This document shows, in pieces, positions 1-8,703 of a DNA stretch of 64,000 bases. The notes below the pieces were generated by a model. That model did no database searches. It saw only the letters and a program-made list of their open reading frames with translations, and was not told the origin of the DNA. This DNA is from Taklimakanibacter albus (GTDB lineage Bacteria > Pseudomonadota > Alphaproteobacteria > Rhizobiales > Aestuariivirgaceae), in NCBI RefSeq assembly GCF_016595235.1, contig NZ_JAENHL010000006.1, positions 1,302,001-1,366,000 on the forward strand. Direction: 5' to 3'. Made by a program: the position numbers and the translations under genes. How positions within the stretch are numbered: the stretch's first letter is position 1; every line of letters starts with the position of its first letter.

Positions 1-613
1 AGAAGGGTGAGCATGGCGCCAGCGCGATCTGGATCATCGCGCCCTCGCCCCGCTCATGATGACGCGTGATGGCACGTTCGCAATCGGCGAGAATCGTATC
101 CTCGTCCTGCACCACCGAATCGGGCGGCAGGCCGCCATCCTTGGTCGAGAGATTCATCGAGCCGCGCGTTACTGTCATGCGCAGGCCGGCGCGGCGCGCC
201 TCCGCGACCTGGATGTCGACCGCTTCGTCGAGGCCCGAGGGAAAGACATAGTGATGATCGGATGTCGTGGTGACGCCGGACATCAGGAGCTCGGTCAGAG
301 CCAGCCTTGTGGCGATCGCCAGATCCCCGGGGCTGAGCCGCGCCCAGACTGGATAGAGAGTCTGGAGCCAGGCGAACAGTTCCTTGTTGATCGCCTGCGG
401 ATGGGCGCGGGTGAGCGTCTGGTAGAAATGATGATGGGTGTTGACGAGCCCCGGCAGCACGACATGCCGTCCGGCCTCGAAGGTCTCGTCGATCGGCGAC
501 GAAGGCTCCTGTCCTTTCGCCACCAGCTCTACGATTTTCGTACCGTCGATGACGACGCCGCGCTCGGCATTTTCAGCCAGAATCGCCAGCGGATCTTTCA
601 GCCATAAGGGCAT
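1..613 (-). CDS. 8-oxoguanine deaminase / amidohydrolase-family protein (partial, C-terminus outside window)
   Basis: About 204 N-terminal residues are present, starting at the ATG at 613 (MPLWLKDPLAIL...) and running off the left edge. The metal-binding motif NTHHHFYQT lies near residues 58-66, after a strand ending in LPGLV, as in the amidohydrolase superfamily. The segments FAWLQTLYPVWARL and GVTTTSDHHYVFP are typical of 8-oxoguanine deaminase and hydroxydechloroatrazine ethylaminohydrolase (AtzB-like) proteins. The likely role is hydrolytic deamination of an oxidised purine or s-triazine-like ring in the cytoplasm. It is divergent from a PotD-type transporter operon 183 bp away. The subfamily is a good match, but the substrate cannot be fixed from half a protein. 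Confidence 0.8.
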   Translation of the reverse strand, partial: MPLWLKDPLAILAENAERGVVIDGTKIVELVAKGQEPSSPIDETFEAGRHVVLPGLVNTHHHFYQTLTRAHPQAINKELFAWLQTLYPVWARLSPGDLAIATRLALTELLMSGVTTTSDHHYVFPSGLDEAVDIQVAEARRAGLRMTVTRGSMNLSTKDGGLPPDSVVQDEDTILADCERAITRHHERGEGAMIQIALAPCSPF

Positions 614-695
614 TGGCGGCTATCCTTAACCAGACTTAAGACCCACTTCCCTTCCCTGGGAAGACAAGCTAACGTTGATGTAACCATAGCCCAGC

Positions 696-716
696 ATGCT
701 GCAAAATCAGCAGCAT
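696..716. promoter_or_regulatory. Inverted repeat in the divergent promoter region
   Basis: ATGCTGC (696-702) and GCAGCAT (710-716) form a perfect 7-bp inverted repeat with a 7-base A-rich spacer, in the 182-bp gap between the deaminase gene (minus) and the transporter operon (plus). Its position suits an operator or a small hairpin. No regulator is encoded beside it in the window. Confidence 0.35.
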
Positions 717-795
717 ACTGAGGAACGCGCGGCACACTGAAGAGAGCCGTTCAGTGCGTGTTACAATCATATTGGCTCGGAGGAGGAAGGACATC

Positions 796-1956
796 ATGAA
801 TCGTATGAAGCGTACTTTCGTTTCCGTGATAGCGATCGCTGCGCTCACTGGACTCGCATCTGCGGCCGAGATGAAGAAGGAAATCGGCCCCGGCGAAGGC
901 CAGGTCAATATCGTCGCCTGGCCCGGTTACATCGAACGCGGCGAGACCGACAAGAATTACGACTGGGTGACCGACTTCGAGAAGAAGACCAGCTGCAAGG
1001 TCAACATAAAGACCGCCGGCACCTCGGATGAAATGGTAGCCCTCATGAATGAAGGCGGCTTCGATCTGGTGACCGCGTCGGGCGACGCGTCGCTCCGCCT
1101 GATCTCCGGCAAACGCGTGCAGCCGATCAACACCGATCTGATCCCGTCCTGGAAGACCGTCGACGAGCGCTTGCAGAATGCGCCCTGGCATACGGTCGAC
1201 GGCGTGCATTATGGCGTGCCCTATCAGTGGGGCGCCAATGTTCTCGCCTACAACACCAATGTCTTCAAGGAAGCGCCCAAGAGCTGGAACGTCGTCTTCG
1301 AAGAGCAGAATTTTCCCGACGGCAAATCGAACAAGGGTCGTGTCCAGGCCTTTGACGGCCCGATCTACATCGCCGATGCCGCCCTCTATCTGATGAAGCA
1401 CAAGCCGGAGCTCGGCATCAAGGATCCCTACGAGCTCAATGAGGACCAGTACAAGGCGGCGCTCGAATTGCTGCGCGCCCAGCGCAAGCTGGTCGGCCGT
1501 TATTGGCATGACGCTTTCATCCAGATCGACGACTTCAAGAATGAAGGCGTCGCCGCCTCCTCCTCCTGGCCGTTCCAGGTGAACCTGCTCGTCGCCGACA
1601 AGCAGCCGATCGCCTCGACCATTCCCGAGGAAGGCGCCACCGGATGGGCCGACACGACGATGATGCATTCGGAAGCCGCCAATCCGAACTGCGCCTATAT
1701 GTGGCTCGAGCATTCGATCAATCCCAAGCTCCAGGGTGATCTCGCCGCCTGGTTCGGCTCGGTCCCCGCCGTCACCGCCGCCTGCAAGGGCAACGCGCTC
1801 CTGACCGATGCCGGTTGCGACACCAATGGGCTCGGCAATTTCGACAAGATCAGCTTCTGGCGCACGCCGGTCGCCAAATGCGCCAGCCAGAGCGCCGGCT
1901 GCGTACCCTATTACCGCTGGGTCTCCGACTATATCGCCGTGCTCGGCGGCCGCTGA
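796..1956 (+). CDS. ABC transporter substrate-binding protein, PotD/spermidine-putrescine family
   Basis: This 386-residue periplasmic binding protein has a Sec signal peptide (MNRMKRTFVSVIAIAALTG, cleavage after about residue 23). The ATG at 796 is chosen over an upstream in-frame GTG at 754 because AGGAGGAAGG lies just before it and because it gives a clean signal peptide. VNIVAWPGYIERG, DLVTASGDASLRLI and a GVPYQWGANVLAYN stretch are typical of the PotD/PotF group. It is the first gene of a four-gene ABC operon and delivers ligand to the two permeases that follow. The ligand could be a polyamine, but the nearby oxopurine deaminase leaves other nitrogenous ligands open. Confidence 0.9.
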   Translation: MNRMKRTFVSVIAIAALTGLASAAEMKKEIGPGEGQVNIVAWPGYIERGETDKNYDWVTDFEKKTSCKVNIKTAGTSDEMVALMNEGGFDLVTASGDASLRLISGKRVQPINTDLIPSWKTVDERLQNAPWHTVDGVHYGVPYQWGANVLAYNTNVFKEAPKSWNVVFEEQNFPDGKSNKGRVQAFDGPIYIADAALYLMKHKPELGIKDPYELNEDQYKAALELLRAQRKLVGRYWHDAFIQIDDFKNEGVAASSSWPFQVNLLVADKQPIASTIPEEGATGWADTTMMHSEAANPNCAYMWLEHSINPKLQGDLAAWFGSVPAVTAACKGNALLTDAGCDTNGLGNFDKISFWRTPVAKCASQSAGCVPYYRWVSDYIAVLGGR

Positions 1957-1966
1957 ACAACGAAAG

Positions 1967-1990
1967 CTCCCGCCGGCATTCCGGCGGGAG
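1967..1990 (+). terminator. Intra-operon hairpin after the binding-protein gene
   Basis: CTCCCGCCGG (1967-1976), loop CATT, CCGGCGGGAG (1981-1990) form a perfect 10-bp stem between the binding-protein stop codon and the ATPase start at 1999. It is followed by TTCCTCTC rather than a run of T, so it looks like a partial terminator or an mRNA 3'-end stabiliser. Such a structure would let the binding protein be made in excess over the membrane components. Confidence 0.7.
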
Positions 1991-1998
1991 TTCCTCTC

Positions 1999-3006
1999 AT
2001 GACAAGCGCAGTTTCCTTCCAGCACGTCTCGCGCCATTTCGGCCCTGTTCGCGCGGTCGATGATGTCGTTCTCGACATCGCGCCCGGCGAATTCTTCGCC
2101 ATGCTGGGCCCGTCGGGCTCGGGCAAGACCACCTGCCTGCGTCTCATTGCCGGCTTCGAGCAGCCGACCAGCGGCCATATCGAGATATTCGGCGAGACGG
2201 CCGAGGGCCTGCCGCCCTATCGGCGCAACGTGAACACCGTCTTCCAGGATTATGCGCTCTTCCCGCATATGAACATTCTGGACAATGTCGCCTATGGACT
2301 GATGGTGAAGGGCGTTGCGCGTCAGGCGCGTCAGACGAAGGCGCTGGAAGCGCTCGACCTCGTCGAGCTGAAGGGCTTCGAGGCGCGCCGGCCCTCGCAG
2401 CTGTCGGGCGGCCAGCGCCAGCGTGTGGCGCTCGCGCGCGCGCTCGTCAATGAGCCGAAAGTGCTGCTCCTCGATGAGCCGCTCGGCGCCCTCGATCTCA
2501 AGCTGCGCGAGCAGATGCAGGTCGAGCTCAAGACCTTGCAACGCAATCTCGGCATCACCTTCGTCTTCGTCACCCATGACCAAAGCGAGGCCCTGTCGAT
2601 GGCCGACCGCGTCGCCATCTTCAACAACGGCAAGATCATCCAGGTTGGCGCGCCCAAGGACATCTATGAGCGCCCGCGCACCCGCTTCGTCGCCGATTTC
2701 GTCGGCTCGTCCAATGTGCTGCCGCCGGACTTCATGCAAAGGACCGGCGGCCCGGGCAAATGGGTGAGCCTCAGGCCGGAGAAGATCACCATCACGGCGC
2801 GCGGGATGACGCCGGGCAGCCACGCGGTCGAGGCCACCGTCACCTCCGTCCACTATCAAGGCGCGGTGACGCGGGTGAATGCCGAGGCGGCGGGCCAGGC
2901 GATCGCCGTCTCCGCCCCCTCGTCCTTCGGCGCGGTCAATATCGGTGACACCGTCACCTTGCAGTGGCCGGCCGATGCGTTTCACGCCATGGAGGACGAG
3001 GCGTGA
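1999..3006 (+). CDS. ABC transporter ATP-binding protein, PotA-like
   Basis: This 335-residue ATPase drives import by the adjoining permeases. Walker A GPSGSGKT is near residues 37-44, the Q-loop FQDYALFPH near 82-90, the signature LSGGQRQR near 135-142, and Walker B VLLLDEPLGALD near 155-166, followed by the H-loop FVTHD. About 90 further residues match the TOBE-type regulatory domain found in PotA/UgpC/MalK ATPases. It starts eight bases after the hairpin, and its TGA overlaps the GTG start of the first permease. Confidence 0.92.
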   Translation: MTSAVSFQHVSRHFGPVRAVDDVVLDIAPGEFFAMLGPSGSGKTTCLRLIAGFEQPTSGHIEIFGETAEGLPPYRRNVNTVFQDYALFPHMNILDNVAYGLMVKGVARQARQTKALEALDLVELKGFEARRPSQLSGGQRQRVALARALVNEPKVLLLDEPLGALDLKLREQMQVELKTLQRNLGITFVFVTHDQSEALSMADRVAIFNNGKIIQVGAPKDIYERPRTRFVADFVGSSNVLPPDFMQRTGGPGKWVSLRPEKITITARGMTPGSHAVEATVTSVHYQGAVTRVNAEAAGQAIAVSAPSSFGAVNIGDTVTLQWPADAFHAMEDEA

Positions 3007-3953
3007 CAGATACGGCGGCCGGCACCGTTCACGACCGGCGCGGCGGACTCCTGCGGCGGATCTCAGATACGTTGTTCCGCCGCCCGCATCTCTTGCTGAC
3101 GCTGCTGATCGCGCCGCCACTCCTGTGGCTCGGCATCGTCTATCTGGGCTCGCTGCTGGCACTCCTGGCGCAGAGTTTCTTCTCGATCGACGAATTTTCC
3201 GGTATGGTGAAGCGTGAGTTCACGCTGTCGACCTATGCCGAGCTCCTCAATCTCGCCAATGTCGATGTCATTCTGAGAAGCCTCGTCATGGCGGTGGCGG
3301 TCACGCTGGCGGCCGCGCTCATCGCCTTCCCGATCGCTTATTATGCGGCGCGTTATGCCCGCGGACGCTGGAAGGCCTTCTTCTATCTGGCCGTGATGCT
3401 GCCGCTCTGGTCGAGCTACCTGGTGCGTGTCTATGCCTGGAAGCTCATCCTCGCTAAGGAAGGCATCATCACCTGGCTCGCCGACAAGCTCTATCTGACG
3501 TGGGCTTTGGACGCCATCCTGGCCATCCCGGTGATCGGCGGTCCCTCGCTCAGCATCTCCTATATCGGCACTTTCCTCGTCTTCCTCTATGTCTGGCTGC
3601 CTTACATGATCCTGCCGACGCAGGCGGCGCTCGAGCGCGTGCCGGCCAATCTCCTCGAAGCCTCGGCCGATCTCGGCGCCGTGCCGCGCCAGACCTTCTG
3701 GACCGTGATCTTCCCGCTTGCTCTGCCGGGCCTCATCGCCGGCTCGATCTTCACCTTCTCGCTGACGCTCGGCGACTACATCATTCCGCAGATCGTCGGC
3801 ACGTCGACCTACTTCCTGGGGCAAGCTGTCTATACGCTGCAGGGCACCGCCGGCAACATCCCGCTCGCCGCCGCCTTCACCGTGGTGCCGATCGTGATCA
3901 TGGGCATCTACCTCTCGATCGCCAAGCGCATGGGGGCGTTCGATGCGCTCTGA
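3003..3953 (+). CDS. ABC transporter permease, PotB-like
   Basis: This 316-residue inner-membrane permease has about six hydrophobic segments and a binding-protein-dependent transport (EAA) loop, seen as [22 protein letters not shown], where the cytoplasmic coupling helix meets the ATPase. The start is taken as GTG at 3003 (VTDTAAGT), overlapping the TGA of the ATPase gene, rather than the upstream ATG at 2964, which would put about 40 bases inside the previous gene. It overlaps the next permease by 11 bases, so the two are probably translationally coupled. Confidence 0.88.
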   Translation: MTDTAAGTVHDRRGGLLRRISDTLFRRPHLLLTLLIAPPLLWLGIVYLGSLLALLAQSFFSIDEFSGMVKREFTLSTYAELLNLANVDVILRSLVMAVAVTLAAALIAFPIAYYAARYARGRWKAFFYLAVMLPLWSSYLVRVYAWKLILAKEGIITWLADKLYLTWALDAILAIPVIGGPSLSISYIGTFLVFLYVWLPYMILPTQAALERVPANLLEASADLGAVPRQTFWTVIFPLALPGLIAGSIFTFSLTLGDYIIPQIVGTSTYFLGQAVYTLQGTAGNIPLAAAFTVVPIVIMGIYLSIAKRMGAFDAL

Positions 3954-4758
3954 ACGCGGCCAACGGGCCCCGCGCGCTTTGAGCCTCGCGGCCATCGCCG
4001 GGCTCCTGTTCCTCCACGTGCCGCTGCTCCTGATCTTTCTTTATGCCTTCACCACCGAGGAGAAGAGCTACCAGTTCCCGCCGCCGGGCCTGACACTCAA
4101 ATGGTTCGGCGCGGCATGGGAGCGCCAGGACATCTGGAATGCCCTGTGGCTGTCGGTGAAGGTCGCGAGCATCGCCACGGCGGTCGCTTTGGTGCTCGGC
4201 ACCTGCGCGGCGGCGGCGGTTTCGCGCGCCCGCTTCTTCGGCCGCGATTACATCTCGCTGCTTTTCATCCTGCCGATCGCCCTTCCCGGCATCATCACCG
4301 GCATCGCATTGCGCTCGGCCTTCAACATCATGGATTTCGACTTTTCGTTCTGGACGATCGTGCTCGGCCACGCCACCTTCTGCATCGTCGTCGTCTACAA
4401 CAATGCGCTTGCCCGTTTCCGCCGCACCGCCGGCAGCCTCATCGAGGCCTCGATGGATCTGGGCGCCGACGGCTTCCAGACCTTCCGTTATGTGGTGCTG
4501 CCCAATATCGGCTCCGCCCTTCTCGCCGGCGGCATGCTGGCTTTCGCGCTCTCCTTCGACGAGGTGATCGTCACCACCTTCACCGCCGGCCAGCAGGCCA
4601 CTTTGCCGATCTGGATGCTGACCGAGCTCATCCGCCCGCGCCAGCGCCCGGTGACCAATGTCGTCGCCATCTTCGTGATCGCGGTGACCTTCATTCCGAT
4701 CCTCTTCGCCTATTACCTGACGCGCGACGGCGAGCATGTCGCGGGCGGCGGGAAATAG
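3943..4758 (+). CDS. ABC transporter permease, PotC-like
   Basis: This 271-residue second permease has a long first hydrophobic helix ([20 protein letters not shown]), the PotC-style [15 protein letters not shown] segment after it, and an EAA loop read as [22 protein letters not shown]. It forms the transmembrane channel with the PotB-like subunit. It starts inside the end of the preceding gene and is followed after six bases by a small membrane-protein gene. Confidence 0.9.
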   Translation: MRSERGQRAPRALSLAAIAGLLFLHVPLLLIFLYAFTTEEKSYQFPPPGLTLKWFGAAWERQDIWNALWLSVKVASIATAVALVLGTCAAAAVSRARFFGRDYISLLFILPIALPGIITGIALRSAFNIMDFDFSFWTIVLGHATFCIVVVYNNALARFRRTAGSLIEASMDLGADGFQTFRYVVLPNIGSALLAGGMLAFALSFDEVIVTTFTAGQQATLPIWMLTELIRPRQRPVTNVVAIFVIAVTFIPILFAYYLTRDGEHVAGGGK

Positions 4759-4764
4759 GCCCAG

Positions 4765-4959
4765 ATGCTGATCAGGCTGATGATCCTCGCCGTCGCCGTC
4801 CTGCTGGTGTCAGTGCTGTTCGGGCTGCATCGGCGTCTCAAGGGCGCGCCGCCCTGGCTGCGCCTCCTGCATCACGCCGTCTTCTTCGTCGCACTAGCCT
4901 ATGCGGCGATCTTCATCGCGATCTTCCTCGGCCTGCATCTCTTCGGTTATCGGCTTTAG
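4765..4959 (+). CDS. Small two-helix membrane protein
   Basis: This 64-residue protein begins MLIRLMILAVAVLLVSVLFG. A second hydrophobic stretch near residues 35-60 is separated from the first by a short basic loop (LHRRLKGAPPW). It starts six bases after the PotC-like gene in the same direction, so it is probably the last gene of the transporter operon. No recognised family. The spacing and sensible two-helix layout support it being real, but its short length keeps confidence moderate. Confidence 0.55.
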   Translation: MLIRLMILAVAVLLVSVLFGLHRRLKGAPPWLRLLHHAVFFVALAYAAIFIAIFLGLHLFGYRL

Positions 4960-4980
4960 CGTATGAATTAAGAGCCCCAC

Positions 4981-5093
4981 CATCACCCTGAGGTGGCCGC
5001 GAAGCGGCCCTCGAAGGGTGGCAAGCGGCGAGACCTCTGTACCTGGATCGTGCTTCGAGGCTCCCTTCGCTCGCACCTCAGCATGGTTGGTGA
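4981..5093. repeat. Palindromic intergenic repeat, copy A
   Basis: This element of about 110 bp has a left arm CTGAGGTGGCCGCGAAGCGG continuing to CCCTCGAAGG and a right arm GCTTCGAGGCTCCC through TCGCTCGCACCTCAG. Each arm contains its own small hairpin (for example GGCCGC-gaa-GCGGCC), and the arms are also roughly complementary to each other. A second copy in the opposite orientation lies at 44139-44249. It sits between the converging ends of the small membrane-protein gene and the CoxG-like gene. The layout resembles REP/IME-type non-autonomous repeats common in Hyphomicrobiales. Confidence 0.8.
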
Positions 5094-5108
5094 TCAGCTC
5101 TTCTTTTT

Positions 5109-5576
5109 CTACGCTTCCTTGGCTTCTTCCTCGTCGGGCACACCGCCGACGATCTTGGCGAATTTGTCGAAGAACTGGGTCGCCAGCGACCGCGCGGTGG
5201 AGTCGATGAGGCGAGAGCCCAGCATCGCGAGCTTGCCGCCCACTTGGGCATCGACGTCATAGGAAAGCTTCGTGCCGCCTTCGACCTCCTCGAGACGCAC
5301 ATCCGCCCCGCCATTGGCGAGGCCGGCAATGCCCTTGCCTTCGCCGGAGATCCGGTAGCTCGCCGGCGGATTGAGATCGGTGAGATTGACGTTCCCGGTG
5401 AAGCTCGCTTTGACCGGCCCTACTTTCACCATGACCTTGGCTTCGAGCTCGGTGTCGGAATGTTTGGTGATCGCTTCGCAGCCGGGGATCGCCTGTTTGA
5501 GGATATCGGGATCGTTCAACGCCTTCCACACCGCCTCACGCGAGGCCGGGATGATCTCTTCGCCACTCATTTTCAT
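5109..5576 (-). CDS. CoxG-like SRPBCC family protein
   Basis: This 155-residue cytoplasmic protein begins MKMSGEEIIPASREAVWKAL. The motifs DPDILKQAIPGCEAI and VKVGPVKASFTGNV are characteristic of the carbon monoxide dehydrogenase subunit G (CoxG) branch of the START/SRPBCC fold. CoxG proteins take part in maturation or membrane recruitment of molybdenum hydroxylases, but no coxSML genes lie nearby, so the role here is unknown. It follows tgt in the same direction after 36 bases and ends beside the palindromic repeat. Confidence 0.85.
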   Translation of the reverse strand: MKMSGEEIIPASREAVWKALNDPDILKQAIPGCEAITKHSDTELEAKVMVKVGPVKASFTGNVNLTDLNPPASYRISGEGKGIAGLANGGADVRLEEVEGGTKLSYDVDAQVGGKLAMLGSRLIDSTARSLATQFFDKFAKIVGGVPDEEEAKEA

Positions 5577-5612
5577 CGGATATGCCTCCGTCGGGGTGAT
5601 CCGAGGGCGAGT

Positions 5613-6740
5613 CTAGGCGGAAATATCACCCCGCTGCCACTGTTCCTTGGTCGCAAGCCGGAACTCCTCGAACCGGCCCCGATCGATGGCGTCCCGGATG
5701 CCCTGCATCAGCGACTGGTAATAGGCGATATTGGCCCAGGACAGCAGCATCATGCCCAGAAGCTCGCCCGAGCGGATCAGATGATGCAGATAGGCCCTCG
5801 AATAGACCGACAGCGCCGGGCATGGGCTTTCGGGGTCGAGCGGACGCGGATCGTCGGCATGTCGTGCATTGCGCAGATTGATCTTGCCGAAGCGGGTGAA
5901 GGCCTGGCCATGGCGGCCGGACCGGGTCGGCATCACGCAGTCGAACATGTCGACGCCGCGCGCCACCGCTTCGAGAATGTCCTCGGGCGTGCCGACGCCC
6001 ATCAGATAGCGCGGCCGGTCGGTGGGCAGATGCGGCGCCGTATTCTCGATCGTCTGCAGCATCAGCGCCTGGCCCTCGCCCACCGCGAGGCCGCCAATCG
6101 CGTAGCCTTCGAAGCCGATGGCGGTCAGGCCCTCGGCCGAGAGGCGCCTGAGCTTTTCATTCACCCCGCCCTGCACGATGCCGAAATTGCCGCGTCCCGG
6201 CTGCTTTCCGAAGGCTTGGCGCGAACGCTCCGCCCAGCGCAGCGACAGCTGCATGGCGCGCTCGGCATCCTTGTCGGTATGGGGATACATCAGGCATTCG
6301 TCGAGCTGCATCTGGATGTCGGAGCCCAGCAGCCGCTGAATCTCCATCGAGCGCTCAGGCGTCAGCTCGTATTTGCGCCCGTCGATATGCGACTGGAAGA
6401 CGGCGCCCTTTTCCGAGATCTTGCGCAATTTGGCGAGCGACATGATCTGGAAGCCGCCGGAATCGGTGAGGATGGGCCGCGGCCAGTTGGCGAATTTGTG
6501 CAGGCCGCCGAGCTTCGCCACTTCCTCAGGGCCAGGCCTCAGCATCAGGTGATAGACATTGCCGAGGATGATGTCGGCGCCCGTCTCGCACACCTGTTCA
6601 GGATAAAGGCCTTTGACCGTGCCGGCGGTGCCGACCGGCATGAAAGCCGGCGTGCGGATCTCGCCCCGCCCGGTGGTGATGGTGCCGCGGCGCGCCGTGC
6701 CATCGGTCTTGTGCAGTGTGAAAGAGAAACCTTCGCTCAT
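5613..6740 (-). CDS. tgt: tRNA-guanine transglycosylase (Tgt) with degenerate zinc site
   Basis: This 375-residue enzyme exchanges G34 of tRNAs with GUN anticodons for preQ1 in queuosine synthesis. [33 protein letters not shown] (catalytic Asp) and GGLAVGEG are present, and the gene overlaps queA by four bases. The C-terminal zinc region is unusual. Where the family has CxCxxC followed later by a ligand His, this protein reads [16 protein letters not shown] and then [10 protein letters not shown], keeping only one of the three Cys and replacing the His with Ala. The overall length is normal, so this is not a truncation. Confidence 0.93.
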   Translation of the reverse strand: MSEGFSFTLHKTDGTARRGTITTGRGEIRTPAFMPVGTAGTVKGLYPEQVCETGADIILGNVYHLMLRPGPEEVAKLGGLHKFANWPRPILTDSGGFQIMSLAKLRKISEKGAVFQSHIDGRKYELTPERSMEIQRLLGSDIQMQLDECLMYPHTDKDAERAMQLSLRWAERSRQAFGKQPGRGNFGIVQGGVNEKLRRLSAEGLTAIGFEGYAIGGLAVGEGQALMLQTIENTAPHLPTDRPRYLMGVGTPEDILEAVARGVDMFDCVMPTRSGRHGQAFTRFGKINLRNARHADDPRPLDPESPCPALSVYSRAYLHHLIRSGELLGMMLLSWANIAYYQSLMQGIRDAIDRGRFEEFRLATKEQWQRGDISA

Positions 6741-7810
6741 GATGGCGCGGGGAATAGCAGGCTCGCATCACCATAGGAATAGAACCGATAGCTTTCCTGG
6801 ATGGCATGGGCATAGGCCGACTTCATCCGCTCGAGCCCCGCAAAGGCGGAAACCAGCATGAACAGTGTCGAGCGCGGCAGATGGAAATTGGTGATCAGCA
6901 GGTCGGCTACCCTGAAGCGGTAGCCGGGCGTGATGAAGATATCCGTCGTGTCGCGGAATGGCTTGAGCTCGCCCGAGCGGGCGGCACTTTCGAGGAGCCG
7001 GAGCGAGGTCGTCCCGACCGGAATGATCCGCCCGCCTTTGGCCTTGGCTTCCTTCAGCCGGTCGACCACATCGGCCGGCACCTCGCCCCATTCCGAATGC
7101 ATCCTGTGCTCGGCCGTGTCTTCCGCTTTCACCGGCAGGAAGGTGCCGGCACCGACATGGAGCGTGATGAATTCTTCTTTTATTCCAATCTCTTGCAGCG
7201 TCTTCATCAGACCGGACGTGAAGTGCAGCCCCGCTGTCGGCGCGGCCACCGCGCCTTCTTCCTCGGCATAGATGGTCTGATAGTCGGCGCGGTCCTGATC
7301 GTCGCGCTCGCGTTTGCCGGCGATATAGGGCGGCAAGGGCATATCGCCCAAAGCAGCGATCGCTTCATCGAGAATGGGCCCGTGGAAGTCGAAAGCGAGC
7401 GTGATCTCGCCGCCTTCGCCCTTTTCCTCGACCGTAGCGTCAAGCACGCCCAGGAGGCAGACACGGCCCTCGGCGCCGAAGCGGATCTTATCCCCGACCG
7501 CCAGCCGCTTGCCGGGCTTGGCGAAGGCCTTCCAGCGCGAGCCGTCCAAGCGCTGATGGAGAAGCGCCTCGATCCGGGGTGTCGCTTCGCCACGCCCGAT
7601 CCGGTTGCCGGTCAAGGCCGCGGGGATCACTTTGGTCTTGTTGAAGACGAGGACGTCGCCCGGACGCAGCAGCGAGGGCAGCTCGTGGAAAATACGGTCA
7701 TCGAGCCTGTCGGGCCGCACGACCAGCAGCTTTGCGGCGTCGCGCGGGTTGACCGGGCGGAGCGCGATGCGCTCGTCCGGCAGCTCGAAATCAAAATCGG
7801 AAACGCGCAT
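6737..7810 (-). CDS. queA: S-adenosylmethionine:tRNA ribosyltransferase-isomerase
   Basis: This 357-residue enzyme transfers and isomerises the ribosyl group of SAM onto preQ1 in tRNA to make epoxyqueuosine, the step after Tgt. The N-terminus [19 protein letters not shown] and the internal motifs [34 protein letters not shown] and [14 protein letters not shown] are diagnostic. Its stop overlaps the tgt start (ATGA), so the two are translationally coupled. The upstream neighbour on the same strand is a small secreted protein six bases away. Confidence 0.95.
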   Translation of the reverse strand: MRVSDFDFELPDERIALRPVNPRDAAKLLVVRPDRLDDRIFHELPSLLRPGDVLVFNKTKVIPAALTGNRIGRGEATPRIEALLHQRLDGSRWKAFAKPGKRLAVGDKIRFGAEGRVCLLGVLDATVEEKGEGGEITLAFDFHGPILDEAIAALGDMPLPPYIAGKRERDDQDRADYQTIYAEEEGAVAAPTAGLHFTSGLMKTLQEIGIKEEFITLHVGAGTFLPVKAEDTAEHRMHSEWGEVPADVVDRLKEAKAKGGRIIPVGTTSLRLLESAARSGELKPFRDTTDIFITPGYRFRVADLLITNFHLPRSTLFMLVSAFAGLERMKSAYAHAIQESYRFYSYGDASLLFPAPS

Positions 7811-7816
7811 GGGAGA

Positions 7817-8224
7817 CTACTCTCCCAAGCAGGTTACCGGCCAGGCGCCCAAGCCGACAATATGCAGAGTGCCGGAGAATATGCCTTCCGTGCCCTCCTC
7901 ATGCGCATAGCTCACGCGCAGCTTGGCGATGATCGCCTCGGCATTGCCGTCGGTGACATCGATCTTCATGCCCTCGTCGTCTGAGAAGGACTGCGCGACG
8001 AGGACGGGGGTGACGCCGGTTTCAGCCGCCGTCGACCACTTCTTGCCTTTCGACTCCATGCTGAGGCTCAGGGGCCTGAGGCCTGGAGTCGTGCCGACCA
8101 GAAAGCTCATGGACGTATCGTAGTCAGGCGCGCTGCAAGTGATGTTGTCGGTGGCGAGAACCTCGCCCGCCGAAACCGTCAGCAGCATCGCGCCCAGGAT
8201 CGCCCCCCGCTTTCCGATCGGCAT
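7817..8224 (-). CDS. Small secreted protein of unknown function
   Basis: This 135-residue protein has an N-terminal signal peptide (MPIGKRGAILGAMLLTVSAG, cleavage near LAT-D). Only two Cys remain in the mature part, near its start (ITCSAPD) and at the C-terminus (WPVTCLGE), so one disulfide tying the ends together is possible. No family recognised. It lies between ppiB (five bases) and queA (six bases) on the same strand and is probably cotranscribed with them. Confidence 0.7.
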   Translation of the reverse strand: MPIGKRGAILGAMLLTVSAGEVLATDNITCSAPDYDTSMSFLVGTTPGLRPLSLSMESKGKKWSTAAETGVTPVLVAQSFSDDEGMKIDVTDGNAEAIIAKLRVSYAHEEGTEGIFSGTLHIVGLGAWPVTCLGE

Positions 8225-8229
8225 GATGA

Positions 8230-8703
8230 TCAGGCCTTGGCGTCAGCCGCGACCTGCATCTTCACGATGCGGTCCGGATCACGCACCGGCTCGCCGCGCT
8301 TCAGCGCGTCGACATGCTCCATGCCGGACGTGACCTTGCCCCACACCGTATATTGCTTGTCGAGGAAGGTGGCGTCGCCGAAGCAGATGAAGAACTGGCT
8401 GTTGGCCGAATCCGGATTGGACGAGCGCGCCATCGAGCAGATGCCGCGCACATGCGGCTCCTTCGAGAACTCGGCCTTGAGATTGGGCTTCTTCGAACCG
8501 CCCATGCCGGTGCCCGACGGATCGCCGCCTTGCGCCATGAAGCCTTCGATGACGCGATGGAACACCACGTTATCGTAAAAGCCCTCACGCGCCAGTTCCT
8601 TGATGCGCGCCACGTGATTGGGCGCGAGGTCGGGTCTGAGTTCGATGGTCACCCGGCCCTTGGCGAGGTCCATGTAGATCGTGTTTTCGAGATCGCTAGC
8701 CAT
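8230..8703 (-). CDS. ppiB: Peptidyl-prolyl cis-trans isomerase, cyclophilin type (cytoplasmic)
   Basis: This 157-residue cyclophilin has no signal peptide. The catalytic FHRVIEGFMAQGGD and SANSQFFICFGDATFLD motifs are intact. ATG at 8703 is preferred to the GTG one codon upstream; it overlaps the TGA of the secreted cyclophilin gene. It catalyses prolyl isomerisation in cytoplasmic folding. The tandem arrangement with a periplasmic paralogue, upstream of queA-tgt, is typical for this bacterial group. Confidence 0.92.
   Translation of the reverse strand: MASDLENTIYMDLAKGRVTIELRPDLAPNHVARIKELAREGFYDNVVFHRVIEGFMAQGGDPSGTGMGGSKKPNLKAEFSKEPHVRGICSMARSSNPDSANSQFFICFGDATFLDKQYTVWGKVTSGMEHVDALKRGEPVRDPDRIVKMQVAADAKA

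Noticed and set aside
751-3162. 803-codon open frame on the minus strand opposite the transporter operon
   Set aside because: It is antisense to three clear ABC transporter genes, has an Arg/Gly/Ala-rich composition typical of shadow frames in high-GC DNA, and no recognisable domain.
5244-6776. 510-codon plus-strand frame across tgt
   Set aside because: It lies opposite tgt and the CoxG-like gene; the codon pattern is that of the reverse complement of conserved protein sequence.
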